Source of the DNA: CAYMLL01 sp964390645
Lineage (GTDB): Bacteria; Planctomycetota; UBA8108
Assembly: GCA_964390645.1 (NCBI GenBank)
Contig: CAYMLL010000085.1
Span: 1 to 24,300 of the forward strand
Reading direction: 5' to 3'
Length of the DNA: 24,300 nt
Shown: positions 8,895 to 16,067 of the stretch, one piece after another
Position numbering within the stretch: the stretch's first letter is position 1
How the letters are laid out: the number at the start of each line of letters is the position of its first letter
Program-made: the position numbers and the translations under genes
Notes under the pieces: generated by a model
What the model saw: the letters and a program-made list of their open reading frames with translations, nothing else
What the model was told of the DNA's origin: nothing
Database searches by the model: none

Positions 8895-11399
8895 CTAGTG
8901 CTGAAAGAGGAACTCCCTGGTATTGACGACGGCCCAGACGAGATCCTGGATCGCCTCCCGCGACCGACCGCGAGACGCGAGATAAGCCTCGGAACGCTCG
9001 CGTTCGTCGTTGCCGGGCGGGCGACTGAAGGCCGCAAGGTAGAGCTCTTCCACCAGGTCCGCGGACTTCTCGAAACGCCCCACGGCATCGCGGACTCGTC
9101 CGGCGACCTCGCGTCCGTTCATCAGCTGAAGAAGCTGCGGAAGCGTGGGCTCCGTCGAGCGTTCACAGGCACACGGCGACTTCCGCGCCGGCGCTCCGAA
9201 CGCGACGAGGAGCTCCGATCTCTCCGGCAGGACTCTCTGCGTCGCGAAACGTGACGCCATGTCGGCGCCCGCACCCTCGCCCTCCGTGCAGACGCGAGTC
9301 AGAGCGTCCTGAAGCTGCTCGGCCGTCAGCAGACGGGCGATCATGTGCGACCCGAGGCGCTCGTCGTCCCGGTTGAGGGACAGGGCCCGGGTCGAACGCT
9401 GGTAAACGCGGCTGTGGAGGATCAGCCGCAGTACATGCTTGCGGTCGAAACCGTGGTCGACGAGCTCCCGCGCCAGGAAGTCGAGGAGCTCCTGGTTCGA
9501 CGCCGGATTCGACGAGCGAAAGTCGTCGACCGGATCGACGATTCCGCGCCCGAAGAGCTCCGCCCAGACCCGGTTGACCTCGACGCGCGCGAAGTAGGGA
9601 TTCTCGGGGCTCGTCAGCCAGGAGGCGAAGCGGGCTCTGCGACCGGGCTCACCCGCCGTGTCCTTCCCCGCCTCGCCCGCTGCGCCATCGACAGGCCACG
9701 GCTCCATGACGCGGCCGCTGACCGGGTGCTTCACCTCGCCTTCCATCGCGACGGAGATCGAGGCCGCCCCGGCGTTCTTCTTCGGGTCTCCGTCACGTCG
9801 CACGCGCGCGAAGACCGCGGCGATGTGGTAGTAGTCGTCCTGTGTCCACGCCTCGAAGGGATGGTTGTGACACTTTGCGCAGTTCACCCGCGACCCCATG
9901 AAGAGCTGCGCCGTCGTCTCGGTGAGCGTGGCAGGATCGGACCCGGTGAAGAGGTACCCCGCCTCGGGAGACGTGGAGATCTCCGCGGAGGCGGTAAGGA
10001 GACGGCGCGCGAACTCGTCGGAGGGCATGTTCCGACGCACGCTGTCGACGATCCAGCCCCCGTAGAGCTCCGCGCCGGCCGTCGAGAGCAAATCGGGGTC
10101 GACCCGCAGCAGATCGGCGCGCTTCTGTCCCCAGTAGCGCGCGAAGCTCTCCGTCTCCAGTAGCCGGTCGACGAGCCGGGTTCGCTTGCCGGGTGAATCG
10201 TCCGCGAGGAACGCCCGCGCCTCTCGCACCGTGGGCAGCAGGCCGGTGAGATCGAGGTGCGCCCGGCGCAGGAAGACGGAGTCGGAGCAGATCGGGGACG
10301 CGCTGATCCGGAGCAGCTGCAGCTTGGCGTTCACCAGACGGTCGACGGGGTCCGTTGCCGGATTCTCGCCGTCGCTCCATTCGAATCCGGGAACGTCACG
10401 CACGAAGGTGAATCTCACCGAGGCGAGCTTCTCGAGATACCGGACGCTGACGGCCGCCTGCCCGCGCCGCTTGCCGCGAACCACTCCGTTCGCGTCGACG
10501 CTCGCAATCTCGTCCTGGGAACAGGAGTACGTCACGATCCCGGTCACATCGCGCGACGACCCGTCCGCGAACCTGGCGACGACGCGGAGCTGCTGCCGCA
10601 CCTCTGCCGCAGCGCCGAAGCGCAGGACCCGCGAAAGGGACGGAGAGACCTCGATGTCGACGCAGCGGGACTCGTTCTCGAAGTCGGTGTTCGCCCCCTG
10701 CTGGACCCAATCCCGCAGGATCCCGAAGCCGAGGCTGTCCTCGTGCAGCCGCCGGCCGCCGACGTGGGACACGCGCAGCGTCGGCTTCTTGAGGAAGAGG
10801 CTGTCTTCGGGACGCAGGAAGTTCACTCTGCGTCCGCGGTCTCCTCGCACGAGCGAGTCCCGGTCGATCGACGGCGCGTACGCGAAGAGCGAGAGCGTGA
10901 AGCCTCCCTTGCCCTGCGGGGAGCCGTGACACGAGCCGGAGTTGCAGCCCTGCCTGGTCAGCACGGCCAGGGCCTCGTACTTGAATCGGACCGGGTCGTC
11001 CCCATCCTGGCCGTCGACGACGACTCGCACCGACGCGTGGAGTCCCTCCGCCTCGACGGTCAGGTCGGCCTCACCGTTCGCGACAGGCACGACTCGCGTC
11101 CCGTCGACCGACGCGACCCGGTCGTCCGTGCAGCGGAGCTTCGCGAGGTGCGTGAGGTCCCGCGTCCCTCCCCGCGAGGTCCGTCCGGTGACGACCAGCT
11201 GGACCCGGTCCCGGCGCGATGCCAGGTTCACGCTCGGCGGATGAATCTCGAGCCCCACGACGGAGTCCGACCCGAGAGCCGCAGAGCCCTTCCCGAGGGT
11301 CAGGCCGAGGAGCAGCGCGACAGCCGTCGCCCTGCTTGCCGAGCCAAGCGACCCGACAGAGCAACGAGGGCTCGAGGTAGCTGACGAGGTCGAGATCAA
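8895..11399 (-). CDS. DUF1549/DUF1553 secreted protein with Ig-like N-terminal region
   Basis: An 834-residue protein, second member of the minus-strand operon. I place the start at TTG 11399, whose TTGA overlaps the stop of the DUF1501 gene; GGAG lies 5 nt upstream and no ATG or GTG fits before the signal segment (about 24-41, ATAVALLLGLTLGKGSA). Residues about 46-130 and 260-345 resemble bacterial Ig-like (BIG2) repeats. Between them a GCNSGSCHG motif (Cys152, Cys157, His158) with QGKGGFTLSLF marks the variant cytochrome-like domain of this subfamily, with CxxxxCH in place of CxxCH. DUF1549 follows with HLDLTGLLPT and NCAKCHNHPFEAW (Cys507, Cys510, His511), then DUF1553 with VEVNRVWAELFGRG and LQLMNGREV. 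It differs in subfamily from the plus-strand homologue at 2824. The biochemical role is unknown. Confidence 0.92.
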   Translation of the reverse strand: MISTSSATSSPRCSVGSLGSASRATAVALLLGLTLGKGSAALGSDSVVGLEIHPPSVNLASRRDRVQLVVTGRTSRGGTRDLTHLAKLRCTDDRVASVDGTRVVPVANGEADLTVEAEGLHASVRVVVDGQDGDDPVRFKYEALAVLTRQGCNSGSCHGSPQGKGGFTLSLFAYAPSIDRDSLVRGDRGRRVNFLRPEDSLFLKKPTLRVSHVGGRRLHEDSLGFGILRDWVQQGANTDFENESRCVDIEVSPSLSRVLRFGAAAEVRQQLRVVARFADGSSRDVTGIVTYSCSQDEIASVDANGVVRGKRRGQAAVSVRYLEKLASVRFTFVRDVPGFEWSDGENPATDPVDRLVNAKLQLLRISASPICSDSVFLRRAHLDLTGLLPTVREARAFLADDSPGKRTRLVDRLLETESFARYWGQKRADLLRVDPDLLSTAGAELYGGWIVDSVRRNMPSDEFARRLLTASAEISTSPEAGYLFTGSDPATLTETTAQLFMGSRVNCAKCHNHPFEAWTQDDYYHIAAVFARVRRDGDPKKNAGAASISVAMEGEVKHPVSGRVMEPWPVDGAAGEAGKDTAGEPGRRARFASWLTSPENPYFARVEVNRVWAELFGRGIVDPVDDFRSSNPASNQELLDFLARELVDHGFDRKHVLRLILHSRVYQRSTRALSLNRDDERLGSHMIARLLTAEQLQDALTRVCTEGEGAGADMASRFATQRVLPERSELLVAFGAPARKSPCACERSTEPTLPQLLQLMNGREVAGRVRDAVGRFEKSADLVEELYLAAFSRPPGNDERERSEAYLASRGRSREAIQDLVWAVVNTREFLFQH

Positions 11400-12805
11400 A
11401 ACAGCTCCGGGATCGGCTGACCCTTCCCGGCGATCAGGACGGGACGGTTCGATGCAGTGTGGAGAGGCTTCTTCCTGTCGATACCGAGCTTCTCGAAGAT
11501 CGTCGCTGCGTAATCCTCTATCGTGTACGACATGGAGCTCGTGATGTAGCCGCCGTCGCGGTCCGTCCCTCCGACGACCTGCCCGCCGGGCACTCCCGCT
11601 CCCGCGAAGACGTGCGTGAACGCGTACGTCCAGTGGTCGCGCCCCTTGCGGTTGTTGATCTTCGGCGTGCGCCCGAACTCCGTCACGAAGCAGAGCAGCG
11701 TGTCCTCGAGCAGGCCGCGCTGATCGAGATCGACGAGCAGCGCCGAGAGCGCCCGGTCGGTGCTTCCCATCATCGGCCACGTGCCGATGCCCCAGCGGCC
11801 CGCTCCGGGTCCGCCACCCTTGATCTTCGTCGAGCCGGACGAGTAGATGAAATCGTGGTGATCCCAGTTCATGTTGGAGCCGCCCGGGTACTTCCCCGCC
11901 GGAGGCTCCCGAACATCGACGAGGACGTAGCGAACGTCGGCCTCGACGAGCTTCCTGGCGACCAGGTAGCACTGTCCTCGATGGCCCCGGCCGTAGCGAT
12001 CGCGCAGCGCGGGCGGCTCGCTCTCGAGGTCGAACGCCCGCCGCGTGAGCGGATTGGAGAGCATGTCCTCGGCCTGCTCGGCGATCGACTCGACCGTCCG
12101 CGCCTTGCGGTTGTCCGCCGCGCCGATCAGCCCGACGTCGAGAGTCGACAGCAGGTCGCGCCGATCCTGGAACCGGCGCACGTCGATGCCACCGATGAGA
12201 CCGAGATTGGGCACGGTCCAGCCCGATTTGGAGAGGTCGCGGCCTCCCGTCTTGAACACCGTGTGAGCGGGCGGCAGGAAGCCGACCCTGGTGTGCGCGG
12301 CCTGCTCGTTGTTCCCGGGCACCATGATGTAAGGCGGCAGGTGGCGCGCTCGAGAACCTTTACGGGCGGAGACGATCGAGCCGATGTCGGGCATCTCGAC
12401 GGGTCCGCCGGGCGCCTCGCCCGAGTAGATGTACTGCGATCCCTTCGGGTGGCTGTTTCCGACCCCCGGAGTCGGCTGCGTCATGCAGCGCACCACCGAG
12501 AGCTTGTCCATGTGGCGGGCCGTCTTCTCGAGAAGCCGCGTGAAGTGCACTCCCGGCACGTTCGTCGGAATCGACTCGAAGGGGCTCCGGTGCTCCGCCG
12601 GCAGGTTTGGCTTCGGGTCGAAGGTGTCGATATGCGACACGCCCCCCTGCTCGAAGATCACCAGCACCCGCCGCGCCTGCGCACGCGCCGGGGAGCCGAT
12701 CGCGTCCCGCGCTCGACCGGGGAGGCCGGCAAGGGCTCCGAGCGCGCCGATGCCCAGGAAGCTACGGCGACGAAGCGTCGGGTGCGAGTAGGGAAGCTGA
12801 CTCAC
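11396..12805 (-). CDS. DUF1501 protein (Tat-exported), first gene of the minus operon
   Basis: About 469 residues. The N-terminus has the twin-arginine signal LRRRSFLGIGALGALAGL. Core blocks are VLVIFEQGGVSHIDTFDPKP, NWDHHDF, CFVTEFGRTPKIN, GRDHWTYAF and FAGAGVPGGQVVGGTD, as in the alkaline-phosphatase-like DUF1501 family; catalytic function is unproven. The open frame continues to 13108, but that extension crosses a heptamer repeat and a promoter and has no resemblance to the family. I choose GTG at 12805, about 54 nt after the predicted transcription start; GTG at 12814 is also possible and neither has a clear Shine-Dalgarno. Its stop overlaps the next start by 4 nt. It is a different subfamily from the DUF1501 protein at 5283: that one has the DHHIKGFSMW ending, this one a DHWTYAFTHVF ending. 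Confidence 0.9.
   Translation of the reverse strand: MSQLPYSHPTLRRRSFLGIGALGALAGLPGRARDAIGSPARAQARRVLVIFEQGGVSHIDTFDPKPNLPAEHRSPFESIPTNVPGVHFTRLLEKTARHMDKLSVVRCMTQPTPGVGNSHPKGSQYIYSGEAPGGPVEMPDIGSIVSARKGSRARHLPPYIMVPGNNEQAAHTRVGFLPPAHTVFKTGGRDLSKSGWTVPNLGLIGGIDVRRFQDRRDLLSTLDVGLIGAADNRKARTVESIAEQAEDMLSNPLTRRAFDLESEPPALRDRYGRGHRGQCYLVARKLVEADVRYVLVDVREPPAGKYPGGSNMNWDHHDFIYSSGSTKIKGGGPGAGRWGIGTWPMMGSTDRALSALLVDLDQRGLLEDTLLCFVTEFGRTPKINNRKGRDHWTYAFTHVFAGAGVPGGQVVGGTDRDGGYITSSMSYTIEDYAATIFEKLGIDRKKPLHTASNRPVLIAGKGQPIPELF
11405..11408 (-). promoter_or_regulatory. Shine-Dalgarno supporting a TTG start
   Basis: GGAG read on the minus strand, 5 nt before TTG at 11399. It sits within the last codons of the DUF1501 gene and is the main reason for choosing a rare start codon for the downstream gene. 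Confidence 0.5.
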
Positions 12806-12865
12806 GAATCGCACGCTGCAAAAGGAATCGTCCGCGGTGGAGAGCCACGGCCCACCGACTCGAAG

Positions 12866-12894
12866 ATGATAGTCGCGCTGTGCGCTACTATCAA
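12866..12894 (-). promoter_or_regulatory. Sigma-70-type promoter of the minus-strand operon
   Basis: Read on the minus strand: TTGATA (12894-12889), a 17-nt spacer, then TATCAT (12871-12866). Spacing is ideal and each hexamer matches the consensus at four positions or more. Predicted start is near 12859, giving a leader of about 54 nt to the GTG at 12805. This is the clearest promoter in the window and implies one transcript for the three genes down to 7471. Confidence 0.65.
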
Positions 12895-12975
12895 CGATCG
12901 ACGGGCCGGCGAGTCGCCGGCGAGCGGTGCGATCGATCTGCTGGCAAGCGATATCCACGCAGCGTGCCGCTCTCC

Positions 12976-13020
12976 GCTCGACGCTCGACGCCCGGCGCCC
13001 GGCGCCCGGTGCCCGGCGCC
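12976..13020. repeat. Tandem heptamer repeat (GCYCGRC)
   Basis: About 6.4 copies of a 7-nt unit: two GCTCGAC, then GCCCGGC with single-base variants. Degenerate copies continue to about 13040. It lies about 85 nt upstream of the DUF1501 promoter -35 box. Low-complexity origin is likely; a protein-binding role is possible but unsupported. Confidence 0.85.
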
Positions 13021-13153
13021 CCGGTCGACACCCGGCACCCGACGGATCGAGCGCTCGGGCCCTGCAACCCGGAGGCCGAGCCGGGACGGCGCGCCGCTTC
13101 GCGCCCACGGGATGCTCGGGTTGCGGGACGCGGCCCCGCTCGCGGTCGTGGCA

Positions 13154-15268
13154 TCAACGTGTCACCGACCACCCGCCGTCGCTGCGGATCGTCACGCTCA
13201 CCTCGCCGATGGACGCCGTGAAGGATCCCGACTCCGTGATGCGAGTCTTCACCCGCGCGACGACGTCGTCGGCCCGTACGCCCGCGTCGTGGGGCACGAG
13301 CACGCTGAGGAAGCGCTCGGTCCGCCCGTACGTCACGGGCCGGCAGGCGAACGTCGTGATGCAGGGATCCGCGTCCTGGGAGCTCGACTGTCGCAGCGAA
13401 CCGAACCTCGAGAGCCCATCGTCATGGAAACGGAGCACGACGCGAACCTCGTCACTCTGCCACCAGGCGTGATCCAGGGCCGGGGCGTCGAACCAGCTCT
13501 TCTCCTGCGGACCGTCCACCGCTGGGGCGCCGACGGCCAGATGCCAGACAGGGCCGGCCCGGTAGTCGCTGCCCAGGGACTTGCCGGCCTCGTACTCGTC
13601 GGCGACGACGAGACAGCCTTCCGAGGTGAGGACCGTGCGACGTACCCAGCGGCTGCCCCGTCCGTAGTAGTGATCGAACCCGAACTGCCCGAAGGAGTCG
13701 CCTTCCTCGTTGTTACGCGCCACGAGCAGCTCCGGCAGGTGCTCGACGGACCCCCTGCGCATGTGGTCGCCCGCGTCGCCTGTACGATCCGGATGAACGG
13801 GAAAGGGGTGACGCCTCTTCATCACCAGCAGCAGATCGAGACTCTCCTCACCGGTGCCCCCGCCCCGGAGCGTGTCGCCCGAGTAGACGTTGTTGTACTT
13901 GCCGGACGTGTGCAGGAGCTTGGCACCGCCGACGGAGTACTCGTAGAGGTGACCGGAGACGTTGTCGAGGTGAGCGTCCTTGCGATCGTAGAGGAAGAAC
14001 GCCGCGAAGGGTCGACCCGGATCCCGACCGGCATTGAGGAAGAGCCTCTCCGGAATCCTCTGCTGCCGCGAGCCGAGATGGCCGACCGAGGCCCGGCTAC
14101 GCGGCAAGCGCGGCGCGATCTTGCGCTCCACGAACCAGGCGAAGCGTCTCTCGTAGGCGTCCTTGTAGCCCGCGGGAGCTCCGCCGTCAGGCGGACGCCC
14201 TCCGAGGTTGACCTGCTCCGCCGCCCACAGGTACTGCGGGTCCTCGAAGTGTCGCGCCATGCGGTACCAGAAATGGCCATCGCGGGCCGACTGCTCGATG
14301 TCGTAGTAGCCGACGTTCCACGGGTCCGCGTACAGCGGTTCGCGCTCCTTGCGCACACGCGCTCCGGAGTTGGGGTTGCCGCGCACCCCGCCTCCGTGAA
14401 TGAAGTCCAGAGCCCGGCGACCGACCGCACGGATCAGCTCGCGCTCGGTCTCGATGCGACCGGTCGCCTCCGCGATGTCCAGCAAGCCGTGCAGGAAGAT
14501 CGGTCCGTAGGGATAGTACGTCCACTCCTTCCAGTCCCCGAAGTCGGCGAGATTCGCCCAGATGCGATCCAGCCACGCTCGGGCCTCGTCAGCCTGGGGC
14601 GCGTCCGGGAAAAGCCTCAGCGCCAGGGCAACGCCGCCAGCGTTGCCGAAGGAGTGGTTGTTCGCGGACTGGGCCCCTTTGCGGAAGTCGAGAAAGCGAG
14701 CGTCGAGGCTCTGGAAGACGATCTTCCGGAAGCGTCGCTTCTCCGCCTCGCTGAGCATGCCGCCGTCGGCCAGCTCCTGATAGATGCGCATGCGCGCCGC
14801 ACCGCCCCAGCCTCCGTGGTAGCCGCCGCCGTGCACGTCGCGAACCAGCTGTCGACCGTTCAGCTGCCGCAGCGTCTTGTTCCCGGGCGCGGTCGTGACA
14901 AAGAAGATGTAGAACAGATCACCTTCGCCTCTGGCCTCCAGCCCGGCGTGCCAGTCCAGGATCCAGGCGCGAAAGACGGCCCGGAGGATTTTCAGCTCGC
15001 TCTTCGCGACCCGCCCGCCGTCCACGAAGCGAGCTCTGAGGCGGTCCCACCCCCACCACCCCCGCGAGAAGGACTGTCTCGAGATGCCGCGGAGCTGCTT
15101 GCGCAGGGCCGCGGCCATCGCATCGATGTCCTCGACCCCGCGGTAGCTCGGACGCGGGTGCCCCGCGGCCAGACGCCGCTCCTGCTCCGTGAGCTCTTCG
15201 GACGCCGGCGCGACACCGGACAGCGAACAGGCGACACAGACGAGGACGAGCCCTTTCGACATGGCCAT
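13154..15268 (-). CDS. Secreted lyase-like protein (heparinase II/III-type toroid plus beta-sandwich)
   Basis: A 704-residue exported protein. A signal peptide of about 22 residues (MAMSKGLVLVCVACSLSG) precedes a long alpha-helical half (about 25-400). That half contains NNHSFGNAGGVALALRLFP at 203-221, a phrase resembling the toroid of alginate lyases and heparinase II/III proteins, and aromatic-rich helices (WKEWTYYPYGPIFLHGLLD, DGHFWYRMARHFEDPQYLW). The C-terminal half is beta-rich, with SGHLYEYSVGGAKLLHTSGKYNN and RWVRRTVLTSEGCLVVADEYEAG, like the beta-sandwich of those enzymes. I therefore call it a putative polysaccharide lyase; the family number and substrate cannot be fixed by eye, and catalytic residues are not assigned. 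The start at 15268 has AGAGG 7 nt upstream; a second ATG lies two codons later. It stands alone on minus, upstream of but not fused to the DUF1501 operon, whose promoter lies beyond its stop. Confidence 0.75.
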   Translation of the reverse strand: MAMSKGLVLVCVACSLSGVAPASEELTEQERRLAAGHPRPSYRGVEDIDAMAAALRKQLRGISRQSFSRGWWGWDRLRARFVDGGRVAKSELKILRAVFRAWILDWHAGLEARGEGDLFYIFFVTTAPGNKTLRQLNGRQLVRDVHGGGYHGGWGGAARMRIYQELADGGMLSEAEKRRFRKIVFQSLDARFLDFRKGAQSANNHSFGNAGGVALALRLFPDAPQADEARAWLDRIWANLADFGDWKEWTYYPYGPIFLHGLLDIAEATGRIETERELIRAVGRRALDFIHGGGVRGNPNSGARVRKEREPLYADPWNVGYYDIEQSARDGHFWYRMARHFEDPQYLWAAEQVNLGGRPPDGGAPAGYKDAYERRFAWFVERKIAPRLPRSRASVGHLGSRQQRIPERLFLNAGRDPGRPFAAFFLYDRKDAHLDNVSGHLYEYSVGGAKLLHTSGKYNNVYSGDTLRGGGTGEESLDLLLVMKRRHPFPVHPDRTGDAGDHMRRGSVEHLPELLVARNNEEGDSFGQFGFDHYYGRGSRWVRRTVLTSEGCLVVADEYEAGKSLGSDYRAGPVWHLAVGAPAVDGPQEKSWFDAPALDHAWWQSDEVRVVLRFHDDGLSRFGSLRQSSSQDADPCITTFACRPVTYGRTERFLSVLVPHDAGVRADDVVARVKTRITESGSFTASIGEVSVTIRSDGGWSVTR

Positions 15269-15450
15269 GATCGAGCCTCTGATAAAACCAGGAGGGTCCG
15301 GGACCCGGTCAGCCGACGGAGCCTCCGGACGCCGCACAGACGGGTATTCATGCTGAAGCTGCCTTTCCGGCACTGTCGACGGCCACGTCCGCCTCGGCGT
15401 CAATTCTGACCGCTGTGCGCGAGTTTGGACAGCAGAGGCTCTCCGAAAAC

Positions 15451-15480
15451 TGGCGAGCTCCAGCGCCACGGATCTACAAT
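15451..15480 (+). promoter_or_regulatory. Candidate promoter of the small membrane protein gene
   Basis: TACAAT at 15475-15480 is a near-consensus -10 box. The -35 candidate TGGCGA (15451-15456, 18-nt spacer) is weak. It lies 45 nt before the ATG at 15525, in the divergent region facing the lyase-like gene. Confidence 0.5.
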
Positions 15481-15524
15481 CCTTGCAAGGAACAGCACCC
15501 GGCAACAATCCTGCGGAGAACCTC

Positions 15525-15833
15525 ATGACCGACGACGACATACGGGCTGATCTCGCCCTGAAGACACTCGCACGCCGGCAGCGGTTGATTCGCCAGGCAA
15601 CGAAGACGCCGTCCCGGGCGCGGGACATCCTGCTGGGCGCGGGCCTGTTCGTGATCATCTTCCTTCTGTCCCGGTCCGAGGACGCGTCCCTTCGGGTCTT
15701 GATGATCTCCGCTGTCCTCTTCGTGGGCCTGGCACCTCGCATCCTGCTTGCCGAGCGCCGGATCACCGCGCTCGTGGAGCTCCTCGAGGTGGAGAAACTC
15801 TGGATCACGCGGCAGGACGAACGGCACGATTGA
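15525..15833 (+). CDS. Small two-helix membrane protein, function unknown
   Basis: A 102-residue protein I do not recognise. A charged N-terminal helix (MTDDDIRADLALKTLARRQRL) is followed by two hydrophobic segments, about 40-53 (ILLGAGLFVIIFLL) and about 58-78 (LRVLMISAVLFVGLAPRILLA), linked by a short acidic turn (SRSEDAS). It ends in a charged amphipathic tail. This predicts a helical hairpin in the inner membrane with both ends cytoplasmic. The start at 15525 is supported by GGAGAA ending 4 nt upstream; an earlier in-frame ATG at 15483 lies just after the -10 box and is less likely. It is transcribed divergently from the lyase-like gene and converges with the DUF1800 gene, so it appears to be a single-gene unit. 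Confidence 0.7.
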   Translation: MTDDDIRADLALKTLARRQRLIRQATKTPSRARDILLGAGLFVIIFLLSRSEDASLRVLMISAVLFVGLAPRILLAERRITALVELLEVEKLWITRQDERHD

Positions 15834-16067
15834 CCCGACAGGCGGTGGAGCGAGCCGGAGTCCCTCGAGCCGCAGGTGATCCGCGAACGAACGTGCTGGC
15901 TCAACGAGCGGAGCGACGTTGCGGCACCGAGACGAACGGTCCCCTCCCCGGTAGCGGAGGAGCTCCGCGGCCCCCGATCCCGGAGCGGAACGAAGCGCCC
16001 CACGGGTATCGACGGGAGCGCTCCGGTTCGCCATCCCGGGCGCCGTCAGCCTCCGCCGAGGCCTCTG

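Larger units (their letters stand above)
12806..13153. other. Intergenic region with promoter and heptamer repeat
   Basis: The 348 nt between the lyase-like gene and the minus-strand DUF1501 gene. It contains the DUF1501 promoter (12866-12894) and, further upstream, a tandem heptamer array (12976-13020) with degenerate copies to about 13040. No gene is seen; open frames through it are Arg/Ala/Gly-rich artefacts of the repeat. Confidence 0.6.

Noticed and set aside
11400..11972. N-terminal extension of the DUF1549/DUF1553 frame at 8895
   Set aside because: It overlaps the coding end of the DUF1501 gene in another frame and lacks a signal peptide; TTG at 11399 fits the coupled junction.
12806..13108. 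N-terminal extension of the minus-strand DUF1501 frame
   Set aside because: It would run through the heptamer repeat and the promoter; the DUF1501 Tat signal begins only a few residues after GTG 12805.
11459..15409. A 1316-codon open frame on the plus strand
   Set aside because: It lies opposite the DUF1501 gene and the lyase-like gene, both of which have recognisable domains; its translation is Arg/Val/Glu-rich with no family features. It is an antisense shadow typical of high-GC genomes.
15954..15968. Palindrome GCGGAG-GAG-CTCCGC between the convergent small membrane gene and DUF1800 gene
   Set aside because: A bidirectional terminator would suit the location, but the stem is only 6 bp with no T tract and similar palindromes arise often at this GC content.
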